Positions 37,003 through 45,530 of a DNA stretch of 49,299 nt are shown here, piece by piece. The DNA lies in the NCBI GenBank assembly GCA_016722295.1, contig JADKGL010000018.1, positions 1-49,299 on the forward strand, read 5' to 3'. The notes under the pieces are model-generated. The model searched no databases and was not told the DNA's origin. It worked only from the letters and a program-made list of their open reading frames with translations. Source of the DNA: Saprospiraceae bacterium (GTDB lineage: Bacteria; Bacteroidota; Bacteroidia; Chitinophagales; Saprospiraceae). A program made the translations under genes and the position numbers. Each line of letters starts with the position of its first letter. Within the stretch, counting starts at the first letter, position 1.

Positions 37003-37947
37003 TTATCCAAAAAAACTTTGGTGTTTAGCTTTAATCAATTGAATGTATTTATCTTGCATTGCTTTAGATAAATAACTTTGTTTAATAAATTCAATCCATG
37101 TAGGTAATACCGAGTTAAATTTATTGTAGATGCGAAATAATACCTTCTCATTAATATCCATGCTCGAGGCTAGTGTGTCAAAGTCTCCTTTCGTAATGCG
37201 ACTCTTCTTACCATTAATGGTTAATGCAGATTCTTCCTTATCATCTGGTATTACTAAAGCTGTACTAAGCAAATCAAATGCAGGAGCTAGTTCATATTCT
37301 CCAAATGTATTCTCGAGTAAAGCAAAATTCTTCAAGTGCATATCTGCATTGCCTGTGAGGTAACAAAACAAGACCAATTCAAATAATCGCAATATTTCTA
37401 AGCCTTTATTTGTAGTATATTTATTCGTGATTTTAGCAACTTTCTCTATTGAACCACGGTATTTATGTTCTGTAAGATTTTCTGACAATTGACAAAAATC
37501 TTCGACTGCTATTTTACTCTTTTTACTTCTGTCAAAGCGTTTAGTAATGTATGCTAGTTCACCTGAATGCAATCGAATTAAACAATGTTGTGCTACTTTT
37601 ATTTTTACAATATTTGCCAAGTGCATCGTCAAATCTTCATTTTGTAGTAGTTCTCTATACTCTTTTGATGGTGGCTTCAAAATATAATTGCCATATAAAC
37701 CTACAATGGTTAATCTCGAAATTTGATTTCTATGTTTTTCTAAATCTAAAGATAACTTTGGCTGAACTCCAGTAATAGCAATACTTCTCACTACAATCTC
37801 CTTTGCCAATTTCTCCAAATCTTTCAAATTAAAATCAATTTGCGGAGCTTGATTTGTTCCAAACATTTTTTTAGTACAAACAGCATGAAAATCTTGTTCA
37901 TTTTCCAAAAGTGGCTTGTAACAATAAAGACATTTACTTGTTTTCAT
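37003..37947 (-). CDS. hipT: HipT-type Ser/Thr kinase toxin (short HipA)
   Basis: The 314-aa protein is a HipA-fold kinase without the usual N-terminal subdomain, which is encoded by the preceding gene. It has a Cys-x2-Cys...Cys stretch at the start (CLYCYKPLLENEQDFHAVC), the Gly-rich loop 'RSIAITGVQPKLSL' at ~54-66, the ATP lysine in NYILKPP (~91), the catalytic Asp in TGNADMHLKNFAL (~202) and the metal-binding Asp in LAPAFDLLS (~225). Known HipT phosphorylates tryptophanyl-tRNA synthetase and is controlled by two loop serines; here the equivalent positions appear to be Ala57 and Thr59. The start overlaps the hipS stop by 4 nt (ATGA). Confidence 0.85.
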   Translation of the reverse strand: MKTSKCLYCYKPLLENEQDFHAVCTKKMFGTNQAPQIDFNLKDLEKLAKEIVVRSIAITGVQPKLSLDLEKHRNQISRLTIVGLYGNYILKPPSKEYRELLQNEDLTMHLANIVKIKVAQHCLIRLHSGELAYITKRFDRSKKSKIAVEDFCQLSENLTEHKYRGSIEKVAKITNKYTTNKGLEILRLFELVLFCYLTGNADMHLKNFALLENTFGEYELAPAFDLLSTALVIPDDKEESALTINGKKSRITKGDFDTLASSMDINEKVLFRIYNKFNSVLPTWIEFIKQSYLSKAMQDKYIQLIKAKHQSFFG

Positions 37948-38261
37948 TCTTCTATTGCTTTAATGGAAACACAACCAATACAATCATGACATAAGCTAAG
38001 AAGTAAGCCAAACCTATCACGTGCATCTATTTTCCAATTTGTAACGGCAATGTTTAACAACCAACCTTCAGGAATCAATCCATCGAAAAAGGGAAATAGA
38101 ATCTTACTTTGAAAAACAATCTTTTGCAATGGCAAAGTAAGGCTTATTGGCATTGCAATTGAATTCAAAAAAGTTTCATCATACTGAAAAGTATAACCAT
38201 CTTCATTCTCACTTATCACACCTGCTAAAGAACTTTTATAGAAAACTAATCCTCTTCTCAT
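37944..38261 (-). CDS. hipS: HipS antitoxin (HipA N-terminal subdomain homologue)
   Basis: The 105-aa protein matches the HipA N-subdomain 1 ('Couple_hipA'): MRRGLVFYKSSLAGVI, 'FLNSIAMPISLTLPL', 'FPFFDGLIPEGWLL' and 'RDRFGLLLSLCHDCIGCVSI'. In described HipBST systems this subunit is the direct antitoxin of HipT. It lies between hipB and hipT, overlapping hipT. Confidence 0.85.
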   Translation of the reverse strand: MRRGLVFYKSSLAGVISENEDGYTFQYDETFLNSIAMPISLTLPLQKIVFQSKILFPFFDGLIPEGWLLNIAVTNWKIDARDRFGLLLSLCHDCIGCVSIKAIEE

Positions 38262-38291
38262 TCTAATTAGAAGCTTTTATTATGAAATTGA

Positions 38292-38501
38292 TCATTCAGA
38301 TTTTGTAATTAAAATAACCCCCGCTGTCGCGCCAAACAAGGCAAGAACTTGGTTTACTTTATCCATTCTTACAGACGCTTTCCCATTCTCCAATTCACGC
38401 AAAAAACGTAAACCTACTCCTGCTTTTTCAGCCAACTCTGGCTGAGTAAGTTTAAGCTGTTTTCGCTTAGCTTTTATAAAATCTGCTATAATTGTACTCA
38501 T
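38292..38501 (-). CDS. hipB: HipB-type XRE helix-turn-helix regulator
   Basis: The 69-aa protein is an HTH_3/XRE domain: 'IKAKRKQLKLTQPELAEKAG' then 'GLRFLRELENGKASVRMDKV'. It is the first gene of the locus and should bind the palindromes just upstream. In HipBST systems HipB strengthens neutralisation and represses the operon. Confidence 0.88.
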   Translation of the reverse strand: MSTIIADFIKAKRKQLKLTQPELAEKAGVGLRFLRELENGKASVRMDKVNQVLALFGATAGVILITKSE

Positions 38502-38504
38502 TTT

Positions 38505-38604
38505 TATACCATTTAGGGTACAAATATAATTAATTTATTGAATTTTATACCTTTAAAGGTATAATAATCATTAAAGAACTTCATTTTACACCCTAAAGGG
38601 TACA
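38505..38604. promoter_or_regulatory. Three palindromic operators at 41-bp spacing upstream of hipB
   Basis: Three 18-bp inverted repeats occur: TATACCATTTAGGGTACA (38505-38522), the perfect TATACCTTTAAAGGTATA (38546-38563) and TACACCCTAAAGGGTACA (38587-38604). Starts are exactly 41 bp apart, about four helical turns, so HipB dimers would bind one face of the DNA. The first starts 4 bp before the hipB start codon. Confidence 0.85.
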
Positions 38605-38766
38605 CTTCAACATCAAAACTACTGTATTATTGGGTTTTTATTATTTTCTCATGCCTAGCTTTATATAGTTTTTCTTATTAAACTATTACCAAAGTAATAT
38701 CAATTTTGTCTTAAACTATGATTCTAATGATTTGATGATTGACTATGATCTATTATTCTTTTGATG

Positions 38767-38965
38767 TTATTTATTTTGTGATGGACTTTGCTTTGGTTTC
38801 ATTACTCTTTTGAATTGTAAACTTCTGCTACCAAAGTTTATAAGTAAGCCAATTTCCATATTGTAGGCTTCAAGATAATTTAACATCTCCTGACTTTAAA
38901 AATAAAAACTTATCCACAATTCTAAGTTCGATAGCACCATATATAATTTGAATAAAATAGTCCTT
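38767..38965 (-). pseudogene. Remnant of a GxxExxY-type protein
   Basis: A 39-aa frame from 38886 (MLNYLEAYNMEIGLLINFGS, then 'LQFKRVM') closely matches the C-terminus of GxxExxY proteins (PDDEXK-like fold), whose end reads 'LLNYLK.TG...GLLINFG...L.FKR'. Upstream, another frame gives 'IIYGAIELRIVDKFLF', fitting the preceding region, so a frameshift separates them. The N-terminal two thirds are missing. These genes often sit next to phage or defence loci. Confidence 0.6.
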
Positions 38966-38979
38966 TTTCTAATTTGGAT

Positions 38980-39459
38980 TTAACTTTCACCAGCTATTTT
39001 TTTTGTTGGAATTATAAATAATGGAAAACTATCCTGCTTTATTAATTTGTGAGCGGTACTACCCAAAAATAATTCTTCAATTATACTACGACTATGTGTG
39101 CCAATGACTATAATATCGACATGCTCCTGCTCTGCAAATTCCAAAATACTTTCTACAATATTTCCATGCAATATGGAAATAATTATTTTTTCATCCTGCA
39201 AATGAGATTTAATTCTTTCTAAGAAATGTATTGCTCCTTTATCTGTATTTTGTAATGTATCACTACTTACAATATTAGTACTGACATAAGTTCCCAAACC
39301 CATGATCGGATCATAAATTGGTGACATATAATATCCCGCGTCATCAACAACATGCACTAATACAATTTCAGCATTCATTGCTCTACCCAATGAATAAGCT
39401 TGCTCTGCAACTTTATATGCAGAAGGCGTACAATCAATTGCAACTAATATTTTCTTCAT
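38980..39459 (-). CDS. Universal stress protein (UspA family)
   Basis: The 159-aa protein starts MKKILVAIDCTPSAYKVAEQ at 39459; an upstream ATG at 39495 adds 12 atypical residues. It has the UspA beta-alpha fold with 'AEIVLVHVVDD', 'HVDIIVIGTHS' and 'EELFLGSTAHKLIK'. The ATP-binding G-2x-G-9x-G(S/T) motif is present but with Ser in the second position. It is cytoplasmic and appears to stand alone. Confidence 0.9.
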   Translation of the reverse strand: MKKILVAIDCTPSAYKVAEQAYSLGRAMNAEIVLVHVVDDAGYYMSPIYDPIMGLGTYVSTNIVSSDTLQNTDKGAIHFLERIKSHLQDEKIIISILHGNIVESILEFAEQEHVDIIVIGTHSRSIIEELFLGSTAHKLIKQDSFPLFIIPTKKIAGES

Positions 39460-39495
39460 TTTACGAATATTAAGGGTTATAAAAAATATTAACAA

Positions 39496-40037
39496 CTACA
39501 AATTATGGGCTAATAAATACGATTCAATCAACTAAATTTGAATACAAAAATATCGTCTAACAACTTTACAATAATATAACAATTAAAACAAACTATTTAT
39601 TGCTTCCTATTTTCCTAAATTCGAATTAATTTGCGAATCCATATAACTTAAAACTTCACAATAGTTAATCCATTGAACGCAAACATTCAATTAATGAAGG
39701 CTCATTACAAATTCTTGTACTTGAATATTAAATACTAAACAAGAATAATGGTATAAAGTTACAAATATTTGATAATAAGTAGGGCTTGCTTAAAACAACC
39801 AAAAGCTAATAAGCATTAGTAAGTATTGCTAAATTCACCGTGATTATTGCAATAAAAAATGGCAGTAGCAAGAAAATGCCGTGCATCAAAGTAGCAATAA
39901 ATGAGTCATACACAAAGATGCTTACCAAGATTTAAGACCTCCTTTAGCAGCATCTTGACGTTACAATTAGATGGGTTGTTATGAGCCAACAAATCCCATG
40001 GGATAATCTTGTAAAAATCTAGGAAAGCGCATTGGAT
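39496..40037. other. Gene-free stretch, ~540 bp
   Basis: AT-rich DNA between the UspA gene and the NTPase-repeat gene. It contains one 8-bp inverted repeat (AAGATGCT at 39915, AGCATCTT at 39949) without a T-run and a short hydrophobic minus-strand frame that I do not trust as a gene. It must hold the UspA promoter. Confidence 0.4.
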
Positions 40038-43000
40038 CTACATCCCATAAAACTCTTGTCCTTTTTTGATTGAGTCCAATATACTCTCTACACTTTCTTT
40101 TATCTCTGGTGGCATTTTTAATATTTCCTGATCCTTGTCACCCATTAAATGCAAGGTAGCATAATAAAGGGGATTATATGTTTCAATCATCTCTTCGTGA
40201 GCAGTAAAATACTTATATACCCAATGATACTGTCGATGTATTAGTAACTCTTTAAGCAAGGCACTTGACAAAGCCTTTTTATCGGATAGCAATTTATCTG
40301 AAAGGGTTTTAAATGAATCAAAGTCGTCAATGTATAAAAATGTTAGTACGGCAAATTCTAAATTTTCATTTATAAAGCCATCCATTATTGCTTTTGGTTG
40401 ACGATTGATCAGTAGCTTTAATTCTGATTTTCTATAGTGTTTAAAAAGCAGTACTACTAGATTATATAATGCGTCAATATCTCCCTTTTCGATGGCGAGG
40501 AGATAATATTTTTCTGCTTGTTCTGCATTTCCTTGGTCGTAATACAAATTTGCCAGTTTGTTTAATGCATCTATAACTCCCTTTTCGATGGCGAGGAGAT
40601 AATATTTCTCTGCTTGTTTTGCCTTTCCTTGGTCGTAATACAAATTTGCCAGATTGTTTAATGCTTCTTTAACTCCTTTTTCGATAGCAAGGAGATAGTA
40701 TTTTTCTGCTTGTTCTGCATTTCCTTGGTTGTAATATAAATTTGCCAGATTGTTTAATGCAGTTAAATCTCCCTTTTCGATGGCGAGGAGATAATATTTC
40801 TCTGCTTGTTTTGCCTTTCCTTGGTCGTAATACAAATTTGCCAGATTGTTTAATGAGGATATAACTCCCTTTTCGATGGCGAGGAGATAGTATTTTCCTG
40901 CTTCCTCAGCTTTTCCTTGGTTTTGGTACAAAAGTGCCAGATTATATAATGCTTTAATATCTCCCTTTTCGATGGCGAGGAGATAGTATTTTTCTGCTTG
41001 TTCTACATTTCCTTGGACGTAATACAAATTTGCGAGATTGTATAATGCTGTTAAATCTCCCTTTTCGATGGCAAGGAGATAATATTCTGCTGCTTCTTCA
41101 ACTTTTCCTTGGTTTTGGTACAAATTTGCCAGATTGTTTAATGCAACTATAACTCCCTTTTCGATGGCGAGGAGATAATATTTTTCTGCTTGTTCTGCCT
41201 TCCCTTGGTCGTCATACAAATTTGCCAAATTGTTTAATGCTTTTATAACTCCCTTTTCGATGGCGAGGAGATAGTATTTTTCTGCTTGTTCTGCATTTCC
41301 TTGGTTTTTGTACAAAAGAGCCAGATTGTTTAATGCTATAAAATCTCCCTTTTCGATGGCGAGGAGATAGTATTTTTCTGCTTGTTCTACATTTCCTCGG
41401 TCGTCATACAAATTTGCCAGATTGTTTAATGCATCCATAACTCCCTTTTCGATGGCGAGGAGATAATATTTTTCTGCTTCTTCAGCTTTACCTTGGTTTT
41501 GGTACAAAATTGCCAGATTATTTAATGCATCTATAACTCCCTTTTCGATGGCGAGGAGATAGTATTTTTCTGCTTGTTCTACATTTCCTCGGTCGTCATA
41601 CAAATTTGCCAGATTGTTTAATGCATCCATAACTCCCTTTTCGATGGCGAGGAGATAGTATTTTTCTGCTTCTTCTACATTTCCTTGGTTTTTGTACAAA
41701 TTTGCCAGATTGTTTAATGCATCTATTACTCCCTTTTCCATGGCGAGGAGATTGTATTTTTCTGCTTGTTCTACCTTTCCTTGGTCGTCAAATGAATTTG
41801 CCAGATTGTTTAATGCATCTATTACTCCCTTTTCCATGGCGAGGAGATAGTATTTTTCTGCTTGTTCTACCTTTCCTTGGTTTTTGTACAAAATTGCCAG
41901 ATTGTTTAATGCTTTTAAATCTCCCTTTTCAATGGCGAGGAGATAGTATTTTTCTGCTTGTTCTGCCTTTCCTTGGTTTTTGTACAAAATTGCCAGATTG
42001 TTTAATGCTTTGATATCTCCCTTTTCGATGGCGAGGAGATAGTATTTTTCTGCATTTATAAGATCATTTAGATTTTGATATGCCAGACCTAATCTAAAAT
42101 ATTTTAAACCTTCCTCTATTTTGGCATTTTCTAAAAGAGTGATGACTTTTTGATATTCCTTATTTGCAAAAGCTTCTGAAATGTTTTTTTGCCCTGTATC
42201 ATGGCTTGCTTCTGTCCCAAGTTCTTTTACAAAACCTTTGCTACTGAGTTGGAATGTTAAGGCCTGCTTGTATTTTGAATCAATATATTCACAACCCAAT
42301 AAGGCTTGAGACATGGATTCTATGTAATCTTCATTGACTTCCCCTCGATTGACCAAAGAAGTGAGCTCCAGACATAGATCATTTAGTGCGGTTTTATCAT
42401 ACCACTTCTCCAGAAAATCGGTCAGTGCTTTTGCTTTGGCTCTATTGTTGAGTCCACCTTGTGTCATATTGAACCAAAGGTTAAAAAACCGCTCTTCGAG
42501 TCGATATAAGTTGTTTTTATTTTTGGTTTTTATTTTTTCTACATATCTGATGTCCGTCAGTTGATTGAGTAAAGCAGAAATCACTTTGCCTTCCATATTG
42601 CATTTTGGTACAAGTTCTTCCACATTAGCTGCATTCCATATAAATGCCAACTCAGAGAGCACTTTTTTCTGAGCATCTGACAGCAATCCCAATCTTTCCT
42701 GATAGATCGGTGTCGCTTTGTCTACGATTTGCTGTAAATATTGATAACCATTTTGTTCCGGTCTATTAATCATCATATCTACAAACAGGAGCATCGTACG
42801 TGGCATACCGTCTGTAAGCATTCTTATACTTTGGATTTTGCCCGGATGATTTTTGATGATATCTTTTATTGAAGGTATTTGTTTTACCTCACTCCAGTGT
42901 ATTAAAAGTTCTTCGACTTCTTTTATAGACAAAGCTTCCAGTTTTTTAATGGTAAAAAATTGGTAAAAAGGTTTGTCGTATTTCCAAAAATGTTCAGACA

Positions 43001-43565
43001 TAAAGGTACTGCCGCCTATGATTCTGATGTCGTGATAATTGATGAGTAACTCCCTGAAAAGAGCAGCATCTAAATTGCCAGAACGAGAATCCAAAATTCT
43101 GTCTATATTGTCTAGAAGCAAGATGAGTCTCTTGTTTTTGTACCTGAGAGCTGTTATAATTTGGGCATGCAGATCTTTGGTGTAAGAAGTCATGTCGTCT
43201 TTGTATGTCCTAAAATCCAGCTCTTCGAACTGATATCCAAAGGTACTTAATTCACGCTTTACATAATCCCATAGATCATATAGCCTGTATATGAATGATT
43301 GCTCTTCGCCTAGATTGACAACTTCATATTGAACATGTAAAGTATCATCGATGTTGATTTCTGCTTGAATTCTTCTGAGCAAAGTAGATTTGCCGCTGCC
43401 TCTTCGACCTACAAAAACATAGTGCTGAAAGGAAGATGAAGGATCTGTAGTGCGAATATCATCCATCACTCTTTCAAACTCACTTTTCCTTACGATAAAA
43501 TTTTCTACAATGCTCTCAAAACTCTGATTAGCATTTTGATATTGAACGAGATCTATATTTTTCAT
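40038..43565 (-). CDS. P-loop (STAND-like) NTPase with 17 TPR/Sel1-like repeats
   Basis: With the ATG at 43565 (MKNIDLVQYQNANQSFESIV) the protein has 1175 aa; an upstream ATG at 43622 adds Lys-rich filler. The N-terminal ATPase has Walker A (GRRGSGKSTLLRRI), Walker B (RLILLLDNIDRIL) and a sensor-like 'RIIGGSTFMSEHFWK', then a winged-helix region ('LSELAFIWNAANVEELVPKC', 'YRLEERFFNLWFNM'). From about residue 505 follow 16 full and one partial 32-residue helical repeats (AEKYYLLAIEKG..AL.NLA), then a ~100-aa non-repeat tail. The architecture (NTPase plus superstructure-forming repeats) is that of STAND sensors and of several anti-phage ATPases. It lies 45-100 bp downstream of another ATPase gene. 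Confidence 0.85.
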   Translation of the reverse strand: MKNIDLVQYQNANQSFESIVENFIVRKSEFERVMDDIRTTDPSSSFQHYVFVGRRGSGKSTLLRRIQAEINIDDTLHVQYEVVNLGEEQSFIYRLYDLWDYVKRELSTFGYQFEELDFRTYKDDMTSYTKDLHAQIITALRYKNKRLILLLDNIDRILDSRSGNLDAALFRELLINYHDIRIIGGSTFMSEHFWKYDKPFYQFFTIKKLEALSIKEVEELLIHWSEVKQIPSIKDIIKNHPGKIQSIRMLTDGMPRTMLLFVDMMINRPEQNGYQYLQQIVDKATPIYQERLGLLSDAQKKVLSELAFIWNAANVEELVPKCNMEGKVISALLNQLTDIRYVEKIKTKNKNNLYRLEERFFNLWFNMTQGGLNNRAKAKALTDFLEKWYDKTALNDLCLELTSLVNRGEVNEDYIESMSQALLGCEYIDSKYKQALTFQLSSKGFVKELGTEASHDTGQKNISEAFANKEYQKVITLLENAKIEEGLKYFRLGLAYQNLNDLINAEKYYLLAIEKGDIKALNNLAILYKNQGKAEQAEKYYLLAIEKGDLKALNNLAILYKNQGKVEQAEKYYLLAMEKGVIDALNNLANSFDDQGKVEQAEKYNLLAMEKGVIDALNNLANLYKNQGNVEEAEKYYLLAIEKGVMDALNNLANLYDDRGNVEQAEKYYLLAIEKGVIDALNNLAILYQNQGKAEEAEKYYLLAIEKGVMDALNNLANLYDDRGNVEQAEKYYLLAIEKGDFIALNNLALLYKNQGNAEQAEKYYLLAIEKGVIKALNNLANLYDDQGKAEQAEKYYLLAIEKGVIVALNNLANLYQNQGKVEEAAEYYLLAIEKGDLTALYNLANLYYVQGNVEQAEKYYLLAIEKGDIKALYNLALLYQNQGKAEEAGKYYLLAIEKGVISSLNNLANLYYDQGKAKQAEKYYLLAIEKGDLTALNNLANLYYNQGNAEQAEKYYLLAIEKGVKEALNNLANLYYDQGKAKQAEKYYLLAIEKGVIDALNKLANLYYDQGNAEQAEKYYLLAIEKGDIDALYNLVVLLFKHYRKSELKLLINRQPKAIMDGFINENLEFAVLTFLYIDDFDSFKTLSDKLLSDKKALSSALLKELLIHRQYHWVYKYFTAHEEMIETYNPLYYATLHLMGDKDQEILKMPPEIKESVESILDSIKKGQEFYGM
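40430..42053 (-). repeat. Tandem 96-bp intragenic repeats
   Basis: Units begin at 42053 and recur every 96 bp with no length change for 16 copies, and a 17th partial unit starts at 40517. The AEKYYLLAIEKG part is almost identical in DNA among units, while codons for residues 13-15 and 22-28 of each unit vary. Confidence 0.95.
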
Positions 43566-43666
43566 CTGTTTATTTTTATTTTTTTTAATGGTCAGATGGA
43601 ATCTTTGATAAAAAATAATCATTGTAGTTTGTATAAAATAAACCCTGATTATTTTTTATGTCGATT

Positions 43667-44846
43667 TCATCTTTTCATTATTGGGTGACGTGATTTCCAC
43701 CAATCTCTAAGAAGTGGAGAAACAAAATAAAAGCTACTTTGCACTTCATGTATATAGCCATCAGCGATTAAAATATCGTCGATACTAGCTTTCCATTGTA
43801 ATTCCATCTTATGTTTTACTGCAATGTCGTAGATCTCTTGTTTTGTAATTTTATTTTGATCAGCACACTTGGATAAAACATTATGAAGGAAAGGATATAT
43901 TTCATTAAAGTACTCCGACAATCTACTATCCCAATCTTCAAATTTGACATTCTTTTTTAATAAATTGTTGTACCCTTGGACAACATCCTTTTTTGTTAAT
44001 TCAGGTCTATTTTCATTATATAGAATTTCATCACATTCTTCTATAAGCAATTGAATGTAATAAGGAATATAATTTCCTATTTTATTGAGAAGAAATTCTT
44101 TTTGTCTCTTCACTTAATTGCATGGTTGCACCTTCTAATAAAAAATTTAAAAATGTCATACTTTGATCTTCGGTCAGCGGCGGCAAATATTTTGTATGGA
44201 GTTGATTAATTTTATCATTTCTACCAGTAACTTTTTTTACTATGTGGCTAAGGCCAACAGAACCCAATAGTACTAATACAAATGTACTTTTGAATTTATC
44301 CTCATGACAAAGCGTTCTGATGTCGGCTAATAATTGCTTAGCATTTCCCTCTCCTTCCTTTTCAAATATATTCAAAACTACATCAGGGAACTCATCCAGA
44401 AACAATACAACTTTTAGTTTACTCTCTTTTAGTTTGTCCAAGAGATCGAAAAAAATATTTCGATAATCAATCTCTTTGTGACCTATTTCTACCTTGTCCT
44501 TACCCAATGTTTTTATAGTCCAACTATCCCACCAAGTTAAAAACCATTCTTTACTTTTTCCGATTGCAGAAAGAGAGTCGCGAATCATTGCTATGAGCCT
44601 TTTAAAAAAACCCTGAATAGTGTCTTCTGCTTGAATGACCTCGTATTTACAGATAAAACTTTCTAAAGGATTTTCTGCTATATAGGAGACAATAGAAGAC
44701 TTTCCAACTCTTCGGGGAGCTAGAAATAAGACACTATTGCCCTGTGAAACCTCATGCCAGATTTTGTCTTCAATATCTTCTCTTCTGAAGTACTTTTTAC
44801 CTTGTGCAACTGGTCCAGTTATTGTATTTGGTCTTTTCCAATTCAT
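43667..44846 (-). pseudogene. AAA-type P-loop ATPase, one frameshift
   Basis: Two frames join into one ~392-aa protein if one base is removed from the T5 run at 44099-44103 (plus strand). The N-terminal part begins with 'KRPNTITGPVAQGKKYFRRE', then Walker A (APRRVGKSSIVSYI), Walker B (LKVVLFLDEFPDVV) and a 'FVLVLLGSVGL' sensor strand. The second part continues 'KEFLLNKIGNYIPYYIQLLI' and ends with a winged-helix region ('DDILIADGYI', 'FVSPLLRDWWKSRH'). This is the layout of AAA-ATPase/DUF-type archaeal-bacterial ATPases. It is directly upstream of the repeat NTPase on the same strand. Confidence 0.75.
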
Positions 44847-44855
44847 ATGACAATG

Positions 44856-44939
44856 ATTTTATTGGCAAATATACATAACAATGTTTATATTGTCAAATAT
44901 TTATAACATTAATTTTGTTGTCAAAATTGAAATATACGT
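44856..44939. repeat. Three 28-bp direct repeats upstream of the ATPase gene
   Basis: Three adjoining 28-bp units (44856, 44884, 44912) share a core ATTG(G/T)CAAA at the same place and a weaker ATAACA end. They fill the promoter region and look like an operator array. Confidence 0.55.
44866..44897 (-). promoter_or_regulatory. Bacteroidota promoter of the ATPase pair
   Basis: Read on the minus strand, a -33 TTTG (44897-44894) is followed after 20 bp by a -7 TATATTTG (44873-44866), 20 bp before the start codon. Both boxes come from the 28-bp repeats. The 5' leader would be very short. Confidence 0.6.
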
Positions 44940-45162
44940 TTAATGTATTGATTTACAGTGTATTTACTTCCCAATACAAATTGTAAAGCTAAGTTGTAAA
45001 CTATTGATAGTAAAGGACTTTGATTGATTTGTATTTTTTTGGGCAACAACTGGGCAACAAAGAGTGCTTAAACAAGTGAAACTACATCACAAATAAGAGA
45101 AGATATAAATTTTAGTTTAGAGAGTGTTTGCCCTAACCAAAGGCTAATGCGAAGATAGGAAA
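44940..45162. other. Intergenic region with a GGGCAACAAC-type duplication
   Basis: The stretch includes GGGCAACAACTGGGCAACAAA (two 8-bp GGGCAACA copies, 45041-45061), which in one frame reads FGQQLGNK, a tail seen on some Bacteroidota integrases. No longer open frame supports an integrase. Confidence 0.3.
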
Positions 45163-45351
45163 CTATCTTAATTGACTAACAACTGAATCCAATTGTAAGC
45201 CCATATATTGGCAGAACTCTTCGACTGTAACAACTTGATGTTGCTCTTTGTTGAAGTACTCTTTAATCCTTTTAATAAGGTATCTACCATATCTGTCGCT
45301 TTTGCCTGTGATTACCATAATATCCTTAGGTAAATACACACATCTATTCAT
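45163..45351 (-). CDS. Small putative DNA-binding protein of mobile elements
   Basis: The 62-aa product (VYLPKDIMVITGKSDRYGRY, then 'KRIKEYFNKEQHQVVTVEEF' and 'CQYMGL') matches a small family common on Bacteroidota mobile elements: an 'IMxITGKS..+AR/GR+' helix-turn-helix-like motif followed by 'Q.(V/L)TV.EFC.Y.GL'. The role is unknown; excision control is a guess. It marks the start of the mobile-element-like segment. Confidence 0.6.
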   Translation of the reverse strand: MNRCVYLPKDIMVITGKSDRYGRYLIKRIKEYFNKEQHQVVTVEEFCQYMGLQLDSVVSQLR

Positions 45352-45530
45352 TTTATACTTTTATCTATACTTCTGGTATAGATTTTCTGAGGCAAAGATA
45401 TTGATAATATTTGATAGGTAAAAGTGTGTTTGTTGGAATAATGTTGCAATATCGGAAATGTCGGAAGCTGTGGTTTGGTAAGGCTTGTAAAGCAATATAT
45501 TTTTGTTCTAAACATTTAAAAAGTAATAAA

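Noticed and set aside
39915..39956. Inverted repeat AAGATGCT / AGCATCTT as a terminator
   Set aside because: The loop is 26 nt, there is no T-run, and no gene ends close by.
41702..42013. Plus-strand ORF with repeated Leu/Pro-rich units
   Set aside because: It is the antisense of the 96-bp repeats in the NTPase gene; the repeat pattern comes from the true minus-strand gene.
40430..42053. CRISPR-like regular spacing
   Set aside because: The 96-bp period is in frame with a long protein, there are no unique spacers between short repeats, and no cas genes are present.
44082..44113. Programmed ribosomal frameshift in the ATPase
   Set aside because: The run has five A and the downstream frame is +1; a dnaX-like slippery site would give -1, which ends after a few codons. 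An indel is simpler.
45041..45061. End of a tyrosine recombinase gene (FGQQLGNK tail)
   Set aside because: No open frame extends upstream; only a short peptide match is left.
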